Positions 24,521 to 34,737 of a stretch of 64,000 nt of DNA are shown here, one piece after another. This DNA comes from Dichetophora obliterata (taxonomy: Eukaryota > Arthropoda > Insecta > Diptera > Sciomyzidae): positions 30,845,318 to 30,909,317 of the forward strand of contig OY986436.1 in assembly GCA_963920525.1 (NCBI GenBank), written 5' to 3'. The translations under genes were made by a program, and so were the position numbers. Numbering within the stretch: the first letter of the stretch is position 1; each line of letters begins with the position of its first letter. Under the pieces are notes generated by a model. That model saw nothing but the letters and a program-made list of their open reading frames with translations. It had not been told where the DNA came from and did not search any database.

Positions 24521-24917
24521 AGTTATCGTGGTTTTTTTTTGCCATAGTTGAAAACCACAATTATGAGCATCTTTTAAAATAGAATTTGTGGTTGAGAACT
24601 TCCAACTTTAGCTTTTCATTACTATGCAAATAAATAAACCATCCAATTTCATATATTTTATTAATATATGGCACATATAATTTTAATTTGCATTTTGAGC
24701 TTCTTCCATTTTTAGTTAGTTTTTAGTTATCGTGGTTTTTTTTTGCCATAGTTGAAAACCACAATTATGAGCATCTTTTAAAATAGAATTTGTGGTTGAG
24801 AACTTCCAACTTTAGCTTTTCATTACTATGCAAATAAATAAACCATCCAATTTCATATATTTTATTAATATATGGCACATATAATTTTAATTTGCATTTT
24901 GAGCTTCTTCCATTTTT
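24521..24917 (+). repeat. perfect 193-bp tandem duplication
   Basis: 24521-24713 equals 24725-24917 (offset 204) with no differences seen, including a run of nine T. An 11-base spacer rich in TTAGT separates the copies. It starts 13 bases after the perfect inverted repeat. Confidence 0.85.
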
Positions 24918-25790
24918 TAAATTAGAAAATAACTAGCAACCGATCAGTTTTCCACACCGATCCACACTTTTGGTTTTTAGAGATCATGTAAAACAACAAA
25001 AATTATATAAACCGCTAAGTAAAGTGTGGTATTAATACCACGGGATTTTTTAACTACATTAAAAAACGCAATTGTGAATACCCTTAATGCGTTTGGTTTT
25101 GTTTTGTTTTGTTTTTGCTACTTTATAAATAAATTAATTTACATTTTTTAGTTTGTAGTAATAAATAATATAAAATTGTATTAAAAAGCTTTCAATCCTG
25201 AACTAAGTCCTGGATCCCGGGATTGAGATTTTCAATCCCGATAGTCCCGGAATCGAGAAAAGCTTCCGAGATTGGGCTCCCTAGTTCGTACATCTGTTTG
25301 ATACTATCGTTAACCTTCAACGGAATACAGTTAAACAGCATGCTTGAAGCATAAATCTTATTTATTTTTGGTTAGTGCTAAAAATATGGTCTTTGTTCAG
25401 TAATGTTTCATATTAATTAATAACTTATTGTTTAAGTTATTTTAAATTAATTTGTGAGCAATATCAGTTCAATAGATAAAATATATTATTTTTGAATTTT
25501 GTATTTGATTCCAATAATTTTTTCTAAGTGAAGACAACTTGGGCTTAGGACAACTAACTACTTCACCACAAAAACTCACCGCATTCAACAAATTGACCAT
25601 ATAACGCAACACACTATCCAATTCAAAAACAGCCTGCGCTGATTAACATCTTGTTAATAAAGATATAATATGACTTTTAACTAAGTCATGACGCAATTGC
25701 GTTAACGCATTACTTTGATACAGTAAACTGTGCTTGGGTTGGGGTATCAGAGCAGAAATTTTGGCTCGGTTGCCCATGTCTAGTGTTAGC

Positions 25791-27329
25791 TTTAAAGTAT
25801 TATTATTTAATTAATAATTATAATATTGTTTTTAATTGCAAATGAGAGTATGCTAGCATATATCCTTATTCTATCTTCTGTAGTTGGCTTTGATATGGAG
25901 TGTCCTTAGTTATTGAAGTTAAAATGCTAGGAATCCTTATTTTGTATGTACAATATTTTTTAAGTATTTATTTTTTTTGCTTGGTGGCAAAATTATACTT
26001 TACAGGTTAAAAATATTATATGAATATATTTTCAATTTAATAATACAGCATATTTTATTTATCAGATAAACTAAACTTATTTATTTATATGAAACTAAAT
26101 ATAAAATTTTTGTTTATTGATTTGTGGTAAACCAGCACAGCAACAAATCTTTGCAGAATCTATAGAGTAATTTTTTGAAACTTTTGCTTTTCGAAAAAAA
26201 AAGTAAAAAAACATTGCTTTGAAAGGCTAAAAAGGACAAATAATTTGTTTTGTAATTAAACAGAAGTTATTCGTATTAGCTTGTCAAAGTGGATATACTG
26301 CAGAAGTCACAGAAGGCTACAGCAGGATAAATGTAGCGATCTACGAAACAACTGTGTTGTCTGCTTGATGTTTTGTTCTGTAAAGAACTTGGTATTTTTG
26401 CTGCATAAAATTTAAAATTACAATTAAAAAATGCTGTCATTGTTGTACCGTTAAATTTTATATTTTTATTTACTAAAAAGTTTGCAACAATTTATTTCTT
26501 CAACAAGTTTTGATCCATTTTCTGTGTTTATGTCTTCCATATATAAGAGATTTTTTCAGTGTTAAAAGTGGCAATAGTTTTTTTTTAGAATTTTTAGAGC
26601 TTACTTCTTTAGAAACGATTTCATACGTAGAATGAAAATTTAATAGGGAGTGAAATTGATGTCAAGCAGCTTACACATTAGCGAACTTGTTCTTAAAAAA
26701 AAAAAAATGGCAGGTCTAACTTGTTCGAAAGAGGTAGCGTTCAAATTAAAACAACTTGTTCGTCAAACAAGCGAAGAATTTTCGTTGTTTTTCGCCATCA
26801 TTTTGTTTCACAACCCTGGTTTATAGGAGAAAATCAAAAAGTTTTTCCAACAGACAAACAGGTTCGACAAACCGTCTAATTAGATTCTTAACTATCAAAT
26901 TAGATCTAACATGGCCGCCGCTTGACGAATAGGTTCCATGATGTGTAAGCTCTTTCAACAGAATACTCAAGCTTTACATTTTTAAGTTTGTACTTTATTT
27001 TCAAACACATACAAGGTATGGAAAAGAACCGTTGCAACGGCATTCTTCTTCTATTAAGCAATAAATAGCGCTTATGACATTTGCAAGCTAAAAAAGAAAT
27101 AACTCATGCGTAAAAACGGTGTCAGAGTTCTGGAAGCTTTGAGTTTTTAACAACAATGCGTGAATACAAACTACAAATAGATGAATATTTTTGAAGCTAA
27201 CTCCTTTAGAATCGAATTTATTTATATCATTTATAGTAGTAAAGTTAAAAATGGCTACGACAGGCTGAAGAGGCACATTTTTTCAAAAAAACCATTTTGA
27301 ATCAAATCGATCGAACGAAAACGGTCTTA
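25791..27329. other. AT-rich non-coding stretch
   Basis: No supported gene. AGCTTACACATTA near 26668 and its approximate complement near 26940 may bound a 280-bp repeat, but there is no target duplication. Confidence 0.4.
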
Positions 27330-27337
27330 GTTACGCA

Positions 27338-28146
27338 CAGGGTTGGCCAGTAATGATTACTTTCGTGTAATGATTATAAAAAAATTACTGATTAAAATTA
27401 ATCATACACAAATTTATTACTTGATTACTTAAAATAAATCATGTATTACTTTAAATTATTCAGTGATTTTTTTGAGAAATCAGTAATCATGCAAAAGTAA
27501 TCAGTGATTAATTTAAGTAATCAGTCACTTTCCAGTAATGAATGAAATATTCTGATTAAGAAATTTTTCAGTAATCAGGCTAAACCATTCGTTGATTGCA
27601 GATTTCTTTAACTAACATATTGTTTTATATCTGTTTTTATATATGTAGTTCAAGTGTAAAACTGAGGCAAGTAAAATACAAAAAAGGCTTTTGAGCACTA
27701 TTGTTACCATTTCTTTAACAAAACCAATCTAACAAACATAAACATCACTTATAGCTCCTTCACTAATAGCTGCTGAAGAATATATTGTATTTATGGTAAA
27801 TAGCAATTACTATAATAATAAAATTACATACAAATTTTGAATTTTTTGTCTGACGAGAAGTAATCGGAAAGCTGGGTCTGATTACTGATTACTTGATTTA
27901 TTAAAAAATCATGTTATTCCATGTTACGATTACTTAATTTTTTTAAAAATCATGTAATCACCTTGCATGATTATTTTTTTTTTATAATCTCCTGTAATTA
28001 CCTTACTATGATTACTTAATTGAAAGTATTTTTATTTGGGTTTCAATGTGATTTTTCTGAATATTTAGAAAAATCAAGTAATCTCTGCAATCTGAATACA
28101 TGTAATCATAATCAGTAATCGTGAGTTGTAATCATGGCCATCCGTG
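27338..28146. mobile_element. non-autonomous hAT element with GTAATCA-type motifs
   Basis: The left end CAGGGTTGGCCA and right end (complement CACGGATGGCCA) match at 10 of 12 positions. A perfect 8-bp duplication, GTTACGCA, flanks it (27330-27337 and 28147-28154). Both ends are crowded with GTAATCA or TGATTAC words in both directions, which could be transposase-binding motifs (inference). Length is 809 bp, no gene. Confidence 0.85.
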
Positions 28147-28154
28147 GTTACGCA

Positions 28155-28675
28155 TTCAACCACGACAAGACAAGTGCCTATCAATCTAGTAAAATTTTGC
28201 TCGATCACGGTCAAAAAAAGTGATTTTAAATGGCGTTGAAATTTTTGGAAGCACTAAGTGCGCTAGAATAGCATGACAGCATTTGGCGCTCTTTTCGAAT
28301 GCTTAACGTTCGAATTTTCACTTAAAACTTGAGATACATATTTTTTGGGAGCAAACTAATAATTTATTAAGAAAAAACAAAGTTTTTTGTTTGAAAGTTG
28401 TACACTGTTCTTATTACTTACTTAAGGCAGGCCGGCCGGTGGTCTAGCACTCGAAAATTTAAGGTATTTTTATAATATTTTTAAAGTTAAAAAAAAATGA
28501 AGAAAGAAATTGAAACTTTTGGAGGTATATTTAAGCACTCATTTATCATAAAAAAAATTTATTTCATTTTTTTAATTTAAAAACTTGTAGATAATGTTCG
28601 AAATGGCGCTCAATGAGACCCTCTCGAAAAAAAGGTGCCTCGGCGGTGTTGCACATTTTGACTCTTCTATTTATC
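28155..28675. other. non-coding stretch
   Basis: No supported gene. A short GC-rich island, GGCCGGCCGG, lies at 28431-28440. Confidence 0.4.
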
Positions 28676-28679
28676 TTAA

Positions 28680-28941
28680 CCCTGGAGAAGGCGTGCCTCA
28701 CAGAGTAGCATGGATTGTCTCGCGTGAGCATTGTGCTTTTTGAGGAATTACTGTTATTTTTAAACCGCATACCTACAGCACCAACCGTGCACTGAAATCA
28801 TCAAAAGCTTGCCAAGATAAGGAAAACAACCGTTACCAAAGATACTCAACATAATGCGTGCAAAATCACTAATAAAAAAGATGAATTTTATCCATTTAAA
28901 AATTGAGTGAGCAAAAAGCTCATAACGTGCCTTCTCTAGGG
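28680..28941. mobile_element. piggyBac-like MITE
   Basis: The left end CCCTGGAGAAGGCGTGCC is near-complementary to the right end GGCACG..TTCTCTAGGG (read as CCCTAGAGAAGGCACG on the other strand). TTAA flanks both sides exactly (28676-28679 and 28942-28945), the fixed target of piggyBac elements. Length is 262 bp, no transposase. The open frame 28564-28770 crosses the left end and is not a gene. Confidence 0.75.
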
Positions 28942-28945
28942 TTAA

Positions 28946-29870
28946 AAATTAAAACCAAGAATATTATTAATCAATACGATACAGCTATAGCCCGAACTAG
29001 AAAAAACCAAAATATAAAACATTGACAGAAAGATGCGCTTTTAAAATTTAAGTTCTAAAAACAGCTTGTTTTTTACCGGTTATTAAGTATTAAGTATACG
29101 ATGATCTTCAAATAATGCTTTGATTCTAGTACCAGCGATAGCCACTGATGCTGTGAATAGCATATTAAAACTTCAGATGATTCGGCTGAATTGTTCTTAT
29201 TTTTTCTACAACACCATGCCGAAAAAAGTAGTTTTGTGGTACTTGTAATTGAATGTAAAGAGAGTGAGTGTAGACGAAACACTGTGGCTCGATACTTGCT
29301 TAAACGGCTAGAGAAGCGGATATAACGTCAGTATGTTTACAAGAATTAAACATTTTACTATCGCAAGACTATAGTTTTGATATATATATATATATAAAAA
29401 AAATTCGATTTCATAAAAATTCTAGAAAACAATAACAAAAAACAAAATGTTCTCCAAGGAAGTATGCTATAGTACCGAAAATTTTTAGGCATTTAATTCT
29501 ACATGCGAAATTTTTGTGTAGTCTCAACACATACACATACTTACTATAACGTGTTTGTTGATTGTGTTAGTTCAACATTTTCCTACGAAGAAAGCAGAGT
29601 CAATTGCCCTTAACCCGAATCACCCTGAGTATGTTTTTTTTAATTTTTAGAATGTTAATGCAAATATAAAATGTCTTAAACTAAAATAAGCACATTTTAA
29701 GTGTATGTGTTTGTGTTGCCATATGGCAACGACAGGTTGTTCCGGGTTAAATGACTGGTCCCGTGACCGCTCCAATGAATAGCTATTGCAGGACAGGTCT
29801 GATATAACTTGTCACAGAATAGGTTTTTGTGCCGTTTACGACACAGATTTCATTTTGTGTTTTTCGAGGT
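28946..29870. other. non-coding stretch
   Basis: A (TA)n microsatellite lies near 29378-29396. Nothing else was recognised until the repeat at 29.88 kb. Confidence 0.45.
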
Positions 29871-29877
29871 CGGTTAC

Positions 29878-30216
29878 TGGACAGGTCTTAGGTGATGCAG
29901 CAGGTGGCAATTGACCCCTGTTAATGATAACGCCATGTACAAGTGATCAGTCGGTTTCGTATGTTGGTGGGAGAATTGGGACAGGTCCCTATCACTTGGG
30001 AATCCATCATGTGATAGGCTCTGAACCGGTTTCGTTTTCGTCAAAACAGGTCACCAATCTACTCTTCTGGACCTGTCCAAGGTGATGCAGCAGGTAGCAA
30101 TTGACCCCTGTCAATGACAACGCCATGTAAAAGTGACCGGTCGGTTTCATATGTTGGTGGCAGAATTGGGACAGGCTCTTATCTCTTAGGGACCTATCAC
30201 GTGATAGGTTAAGAAC
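29878..30216 (+). repeat. two tandem copies of a GC-richer 190-bp unit
   Basis: The copies start near 29878 and 30069 (offset 190) and share GGTGATGCAGCAGGT, CAATTGACCCCTGT, AACGCCATGTA, CGGTTTC, TATGTTGGTGG and GTGATAGG. Identity is high but imperfect. Base content is richer in G and C than the surroundings. ACAGGT words recur through 29720-30060. There is no open frame through both copies. Confidence 0.7.
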
Positions 30217-30459
30217 CGGATTTTTTCTCCAAAGGGTATTGTTGAATCTCTAATTTCCACGCCAATTAAATGTTCGAACATATAAAAGGCAGCGAAATTT
30301 TGACATTTTAACTCTCCAATTATGGTTGTGAACTTGGCTGCATTGAACAAATTTTTTGGTTCAACAGCGTACTAACCAACGAAAAAAAATTTCGCTACCT
30401 TTTCGCTGTCAAAAACGCAATGCATTTTTTACGGAAGATTTCTTTTCGCTTCTACAGTA

Positions 30460-31213
30460 GGCTGGGTCGATTTGTATGGAAGTAAGAAATTTATGTTGCC
30501 TGGGTGATTTCCGGATCCGGCATGCAAAGATTTTAAAAGAAAGGGGGAGATAGGGGTGCACTTTACCCAATAACATCTTTTTAACAACCCAATAACAATT
30601 TTGTGAGTTTTTTCTTTAGGAAATTTTTTATAAACATTTTTGCATATAAACATGCACAGCTAGAACAAAACTTATGCCAGAAATTACATCCTCGTACCCA
30701 ATTTAACCTTAAACCAGTCTTGCATTTATACATTTTTATTCAAAAATTTATCGTATGAAATTCCTAAAGAAAAACATTCACAAAATTCACGGCTTTTTAA
30801 TTTCTGTTGTAAATCTGTATTGAAACCGCAAAAAGATTTCAGTTAAATTCGGATTATCAATATCAAAATTATTAATGAATGACACGAATTCTACAAAATA
30901 TTATATCTTGGATTTTGGGAGTTTTTTTCTTTAGGAATTTTTTACGATAAACTTTTGTATAAAACGTTTAAATGTGAGACCGGTTTTAGATTGAATCGGG
31001 TACAAGGATTTAATTTCTGGTAAAAATTTTTTTCTAGCTATGCATGTTTATATACAAAAATTTTTTAAAAAAAAAATTCCTACAGAAACAATTCAGAAAA
31101 TTGAAGATGTACTAGGGTAAAGTGCACCCCTATCGCCCCTTTTTGTTCTAATAACTTTTCATGCCCGATCCGAAAATCGCCCAGACAACATTGGCTTGCA
31201 AATCGACCCAGCC
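30460..31213. mobile_element. TA-inserting non-autonomous element
   Basis: The ends are GGCTGGGTCGATTTG and its complement, with TA outside each (30458-30459 and 31214-31215). The arms extend about 110 bases (TTCGGATCCGG-like, ATAGGGGTGCACTTTACCC). No transposase is present. TA duplication fits Tc1/mariner-type insertion. Confidence 0.7.
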
Positions 31214-31215
31214 TA

Positions 31216-32035
31216 TTCCGCAGCATACTAAGCTTAATAGAAAAAGCAAACAGCCACCCAAAAAAATTTTAAATACTTTAAATCTATCTTAGCTGCCCTT
31301 ATTATAAATATCTTATGTGTATTAATTATCATTATCGTATTAATCCAGCAGGTTTATTTAATTTTTTCACAATACTTAATTGTTGCCAAAACAAGCATTT
31401 TAAGCACAGATTTTCCATATCGCATAGTTGAAAAAATAAAAAAACAAAAATAACAATCAAGTAGATTTAAAACTCAGTTGAAACCAGTTTTTTTTAACGT
31501 CAATCCATGGTCTTGTATGCAATGCACTAGATATATATATTTAATTTTTTAATCAATTTCGTTGTAGTGTTTAAGCACCTAACAATTAGCATAAAGTCAA
31601 ATAATTTAGAGACTGTTTTAGAAAGAATGAAATAAGTATGAAATAAGACAAAAACTTTAATTTTTTAAATAGACAAACTCCAAAAATCGAACATAAATTC
31701 CAAGATTTCTTCACCGAACAGACTGCATATAAATCAGTATAACGCAGAACTAATCATGATGTACTTCCAATCAACACTTGATTGATTGATTGAATTGATG
31801 TTGGAACTATGGTTTAACTGCATTCAATTTGTTCTCAGCTTCCTTACTCCTTCTATGTAGTTGTAAGCTTGGCTACTTTTTTCAATACAATTTTTTCATA
31901 CTCCTGCTGTTACTCATATTGCTACTGCTTAATTTACTACCAGTGTAACTAATCACTTCATCTCACCATCACAAACATCAACATCATAACCAACAATACC
32001 GCTGATTTGATCAACACCATGAGCGAGGTTGTCTG
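31216..32035. other. downstream region of the Ig gene
   Basis: On the minus strand this follows the stop codon of the Ig-superfamily gene, so it should hold its 3' UTR. One AATAAA word on that strand lies at 31353-31358, too weak alone to mark the end. No other feature was seen. Confidence 0.35.
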
Positions 32036-32217
32036 TCAAATATTTGACAGTGTAGCTGTCATTGCTGGTGACAGCAATACCAGCAACAACAACAACATTG
32101 TCAAAAAATGTTTTATTATCGCTGTTAAATTGTTGCAACTCCTGTGGCAACATGTGCTGGTAGCAGCATTCGAGACATCAAAAAAGCCGTCATCGCTGTC
32201 GTTGCCAAGAATTATTT
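32036..32217 (-). CDS. Ig-superfamily gene, candidate terminal exon with GPI-anchor tail
   Basis: On the minus strand a strong acceptor (pyrimidine-rich tract then GTGCAG|AA) opens a frame of 59 codons to TGA at 32036-32038. The exon begins with two bases that complete a split codon, fitting the phase-1 end of the exon at 40482-40571 and giving Glu at the join. The peptide has an acidic start (GNDSDDG), two N-glycosylation sequons (NDS, NLT) and a Cys pair. It closes with a short basic-to-hydrophobic tail, FLTMLLLLLVLL, then a few small residues. That layout is typical of a GPI-anchor attachment signal, as in many lachesin/DIP-group proteins. The intron before it would be 8.3 kb. The link rests on phase, splice signals and protein logic. 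Confidence 0.6.
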
Positions 32218-32344
32218 CTGCACAGATAACAAAAAAAGATAACAGAGAGAAAGAAATGAAAAGCATTAGAAGTGAGTTCAAATAAGAGATATATAATACT
32301 TATAAAGTTTTTAAGATATTTATATTTGGATAAGGAACACTAAG

Positions 32345-32475
32345 GCCCTGTTTCCTAATCAATACTTAAGTTGTACTTAAGTACAAGCTCGGAACAGGTG
32401 TTTCATCAGCCATACTTAAGTTCAGCTTAAGTATGAAAAAAGCATGACTAAAGTTATACTTAAGTCACCGAAAGC
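32345..32475. repeat. cluster of ACTTAAGT palindromes
   Basis: CTTAAG-centred words occur at least five times (for example ATACTTAAGT, TACTTAAGTA, AGCTTAAGTAT). Several can pair with each other. No boundaries or target duplication were seen. Confidence 0.4.
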
Positions 32476-32762
32476 AAACTGATTGTAGTTTGCAAAATAT
32501 TTAAACTAATCAGCAAAAACTATTTAGTTTAACTTAATACAACTTATTTGTATTTAATTGTATTTACAGATCTTTCAAAAAACATAGACCAAAATATCAT
32601 ATTTAAACAAAACTTAAAAAGCAAATTCTTACTTATCTAAAAATGCCTATTTTAACTCATTTGCTTGTTTCTTAAAAACTGAAAAAGCAAATTTTGATTT
32701 GATTCGAGCATTAATGATCTTTTAAATTTTAAACAAAAATACCAAATTTTTACTCGTTTTAA

Positions 32763-32978
32763 CCCTGGATAACCAATGTTAGTCGTTTCGACTAACACTG
32801 CTCACTTTTTTGTTTACAAAATTTTTTTCTCTCATCTGATCGTGTACTTTATCCATATTGTAGTAACCACAATAGTTGTTAAGCTGCCCTCGTTGTGTTC
32901 GGATGTGTTTGGCTTTTTAATTGGATGGTGTGAATCTTTTTATAAATGTAGTGTTCTTCGAAGCGACTAACATTGGCC
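32763..32978. mobile_element. MITE-like element, possibly piggyBac-type
   Basis: CCAATGTTAGTCGTTTCGA (32773-32793) is near-complementary to TCGAAGCGACTAACATTGG (about 32958-32976). The left side is TTAA then CCCTGG, like the piggyBac-type element at 28.7 kb. The right side reads GGCCCTAACG and lacks TTAA, so assignment is uncertain. It lies in the last intron of the Ig gene. Confidence 0.4.
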
Positions 32979-32989
32979 CTAACGTAACT

Positions 32990-33640
32990 TTTTATACCCG
33001 CACGCGTACTGCATAAGGGGTATATTAACTTTGTCACTCCGTTCGTAACGCTAATAAAGAGCCGTGCTAGGTATAGAAAAGTACATATATTTTTGATCAG
33101 CATTACCTCCTGAGTCGATTGAGCTATGTCCATCTCTCTGTATGTATGTCTGTCGACAACATTAGAGCCATAATTTGTAAGATATCGTAATGAAATCAAA
33201 AATATATGCTTATATTAAAAAAACGAAGATACAATTCGGGAATGAGCAAAATCGGATGACCACCACGCCTACCTCCCATACGAAGTAACTTTATCAAAAC
33301 GGTTTCTCTTAAAATGCCACAAAAATTAATGTATGAACTTGGAATTTTGCTAATTTTTAGCTTTGGAGTAAAATATTCACCACATATTTGAAATATGTCA
33401 AAATTGGATGAAAACCACGCCCACACACAAAGTGGCGTCATTATAATACAAAACCTTCTTAAATTCAACAATGTGATGGCTTAAACTTGAATTTTACACT
33501 TAAGCTTTGATAATTAGGAGAAACTCTGAGTTCCAAATTTTATGTATTTGGATAAAAACCACGTCCTATAAAAGTGGGGTCATCAAAATTATACAACACT
33601 GACAACTTCGTACTATATACTAAAATTCGGATGTGGGGGT
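32990..33640 (+). repeat. dispersed fly-type repeat
   Basis: The start reads TTTATACCCGCACGCG then GGGTATATTAACTTTGTC. Later come GAGTCGATTGAGC, TGTATGTATGTCTGTC and a series of AAAACCACGCCC words. This order is familiar from repeats scattered through fly genomes (established only from general recollection). I see no coding sequence and no clear ends. Confidence 0.45.
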
Positions 33641-33699
33641 ATTTTTAATTCGGTACAGTCGAAGTTAATTCCTTTGTTGTAGAAATAAAGTGTTTTGGT

Positions 33700-34330
33700 C
33701 AGGGACCGAAAATAACTGTTATTTTACAATTTTCAGATGAAAAAGGCATAAGGAAAAAGTGGCCGGAGAACTTTTTTAAATATACCATTATTATCGTAAT
33801 GGCAGCAGCTTCGCGAATATTAAATGCCTTTTAAATTTTTGGCTGTTACTATAAAAATTAAAATTAACTGTTATTTATTTTATTTTTTCGGGCAAAAATA
33901 ACTGTTACTTTTGACTTTTATTTTTTAGGTCAAAAATAACAGTTATTTTGTGCCTTTTATTTTTTCGGTCAAAAATATCAGGCAATTTGTATTTTTTGAA
34001 AGGCCAAATAAATACTTAAAAACTAAAAAGTTTCATAGCTCATAATGTGCGCGCTGATGAGACGATAAAAATTGCATAAAACTTTTTTTTGCCTTTCAAG
34101 TGGCCTTTAAAGAAATTCAAATTGCCTGATATTTTTGACCGAAAAAATAAAAGGCACAAAATAACTGTTATTTTTGACCAAAAAAATAAAAGTCAAAAGT
34201 AACAGTTATTTTTGCCCGAAAAAATAGAAGGCATTAAATAACTAGTATTTTTGTCGGAAAAAATAAAAGTTAAATGATAACTGTTAATATCTGACTTTTT
34301 TGATAAAAACCATAACCGGTACGGTCCCTG
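33700..34330. mobile_element. non-autonomous palindromic hAT element
   Basis: The ends are CAGGGACCG and CGGTCCCTG, flanked by a perfect 8-bp duplication GTTTTGGT (33692-33699 and 34331-34338). The body is a long inverted repeat centred near 34050, built of AAAATAACAGTTATTTT-type units joined by TTTTTTCGGTCAAAAA. Length is 631 bp, no gene. Confidence 0.85.
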
Positions 34331-34737
34331 GTTTTGGTTATAAGTTTTTTATAGTGGTGCAACGAATTGTGTCTCTTGTGCTAAGCAATTGATATAAACT
34401 TTTTATTTTAATAATAATAAATAATGCTTTATCCGTTTAATGATAGAAGAGCCTTTTAAGATTTTTATATTTATTTACTAATTTTTTTTTTAATAATCTT
34501 GTGTGATATGTCTCGAATTGATGAAATAAGTAGCTTATGAAAATATGTAAAAAATAAAAAAAAACAAAGACCAATATTTATGTTTTTTATTTCTAGTAAA
34601 ATATACGTAGTTTTTCCATTTTTATTTAATTCTTCAATTTTACATTTCACTACAATTTTTCTCAAGAGGGCATAATTTTCAAAAAGGGCAGAAAAAATTC
34701 AGCATCTTTTCGAGAAAAGTAACGCCATTAGTTATTA

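Larger units (their letters stand above)
22427..25283 (+). mobile_element. inner hAT-type element carrying transposase remnants
   Basis: The ends are TAGGGA and its complement, with subterminal repeats of ATCCCGGGATT type at both ends (22455-22515 and 25205-25275). The flanks GTATGTAC (22419-22426) and GTTCGTAC (25284-25291) fit an 8-bp duplication with two changes. It contains a hAT C-terminal coding remnant (24001-24193). A possible upstream remnant (22599-22667, reading EAEKHCKDDECESLEQ) lies on the other side of a mariner-like insertion. Confidence 0.65.
21959..25782. mobile_element. outer hAT-type element, interrupted
   Basis: The left end TAGACATGGGTAAC and right end (complement TAGACATGGGCAAC) are inverted. 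The flanks GTGTTAAC (21951-21958) and GTGTTAGC (25783-25790) form an 8-bp duplication with one change. The interior outside the nested element has recurring GCGTTAA-like words and no coding sequence, so it is non-autonomous. An inner hAT (22427-25283) sits within it. Without the inner element it is about 970 bp. Confidence 0.65.

Noticed and set aside
26668..26951. 280-bp MITE bounded by AGCTTACACATTA-like ends
   Set aside because: Only about 11 bases match, and no target duplication is present.
31953..32285. Overlapping frames on both strands over the terminal Ig exon
   Set aside because: Only the frame following the splice acceptor joins the other exons. The others are shadows of it.
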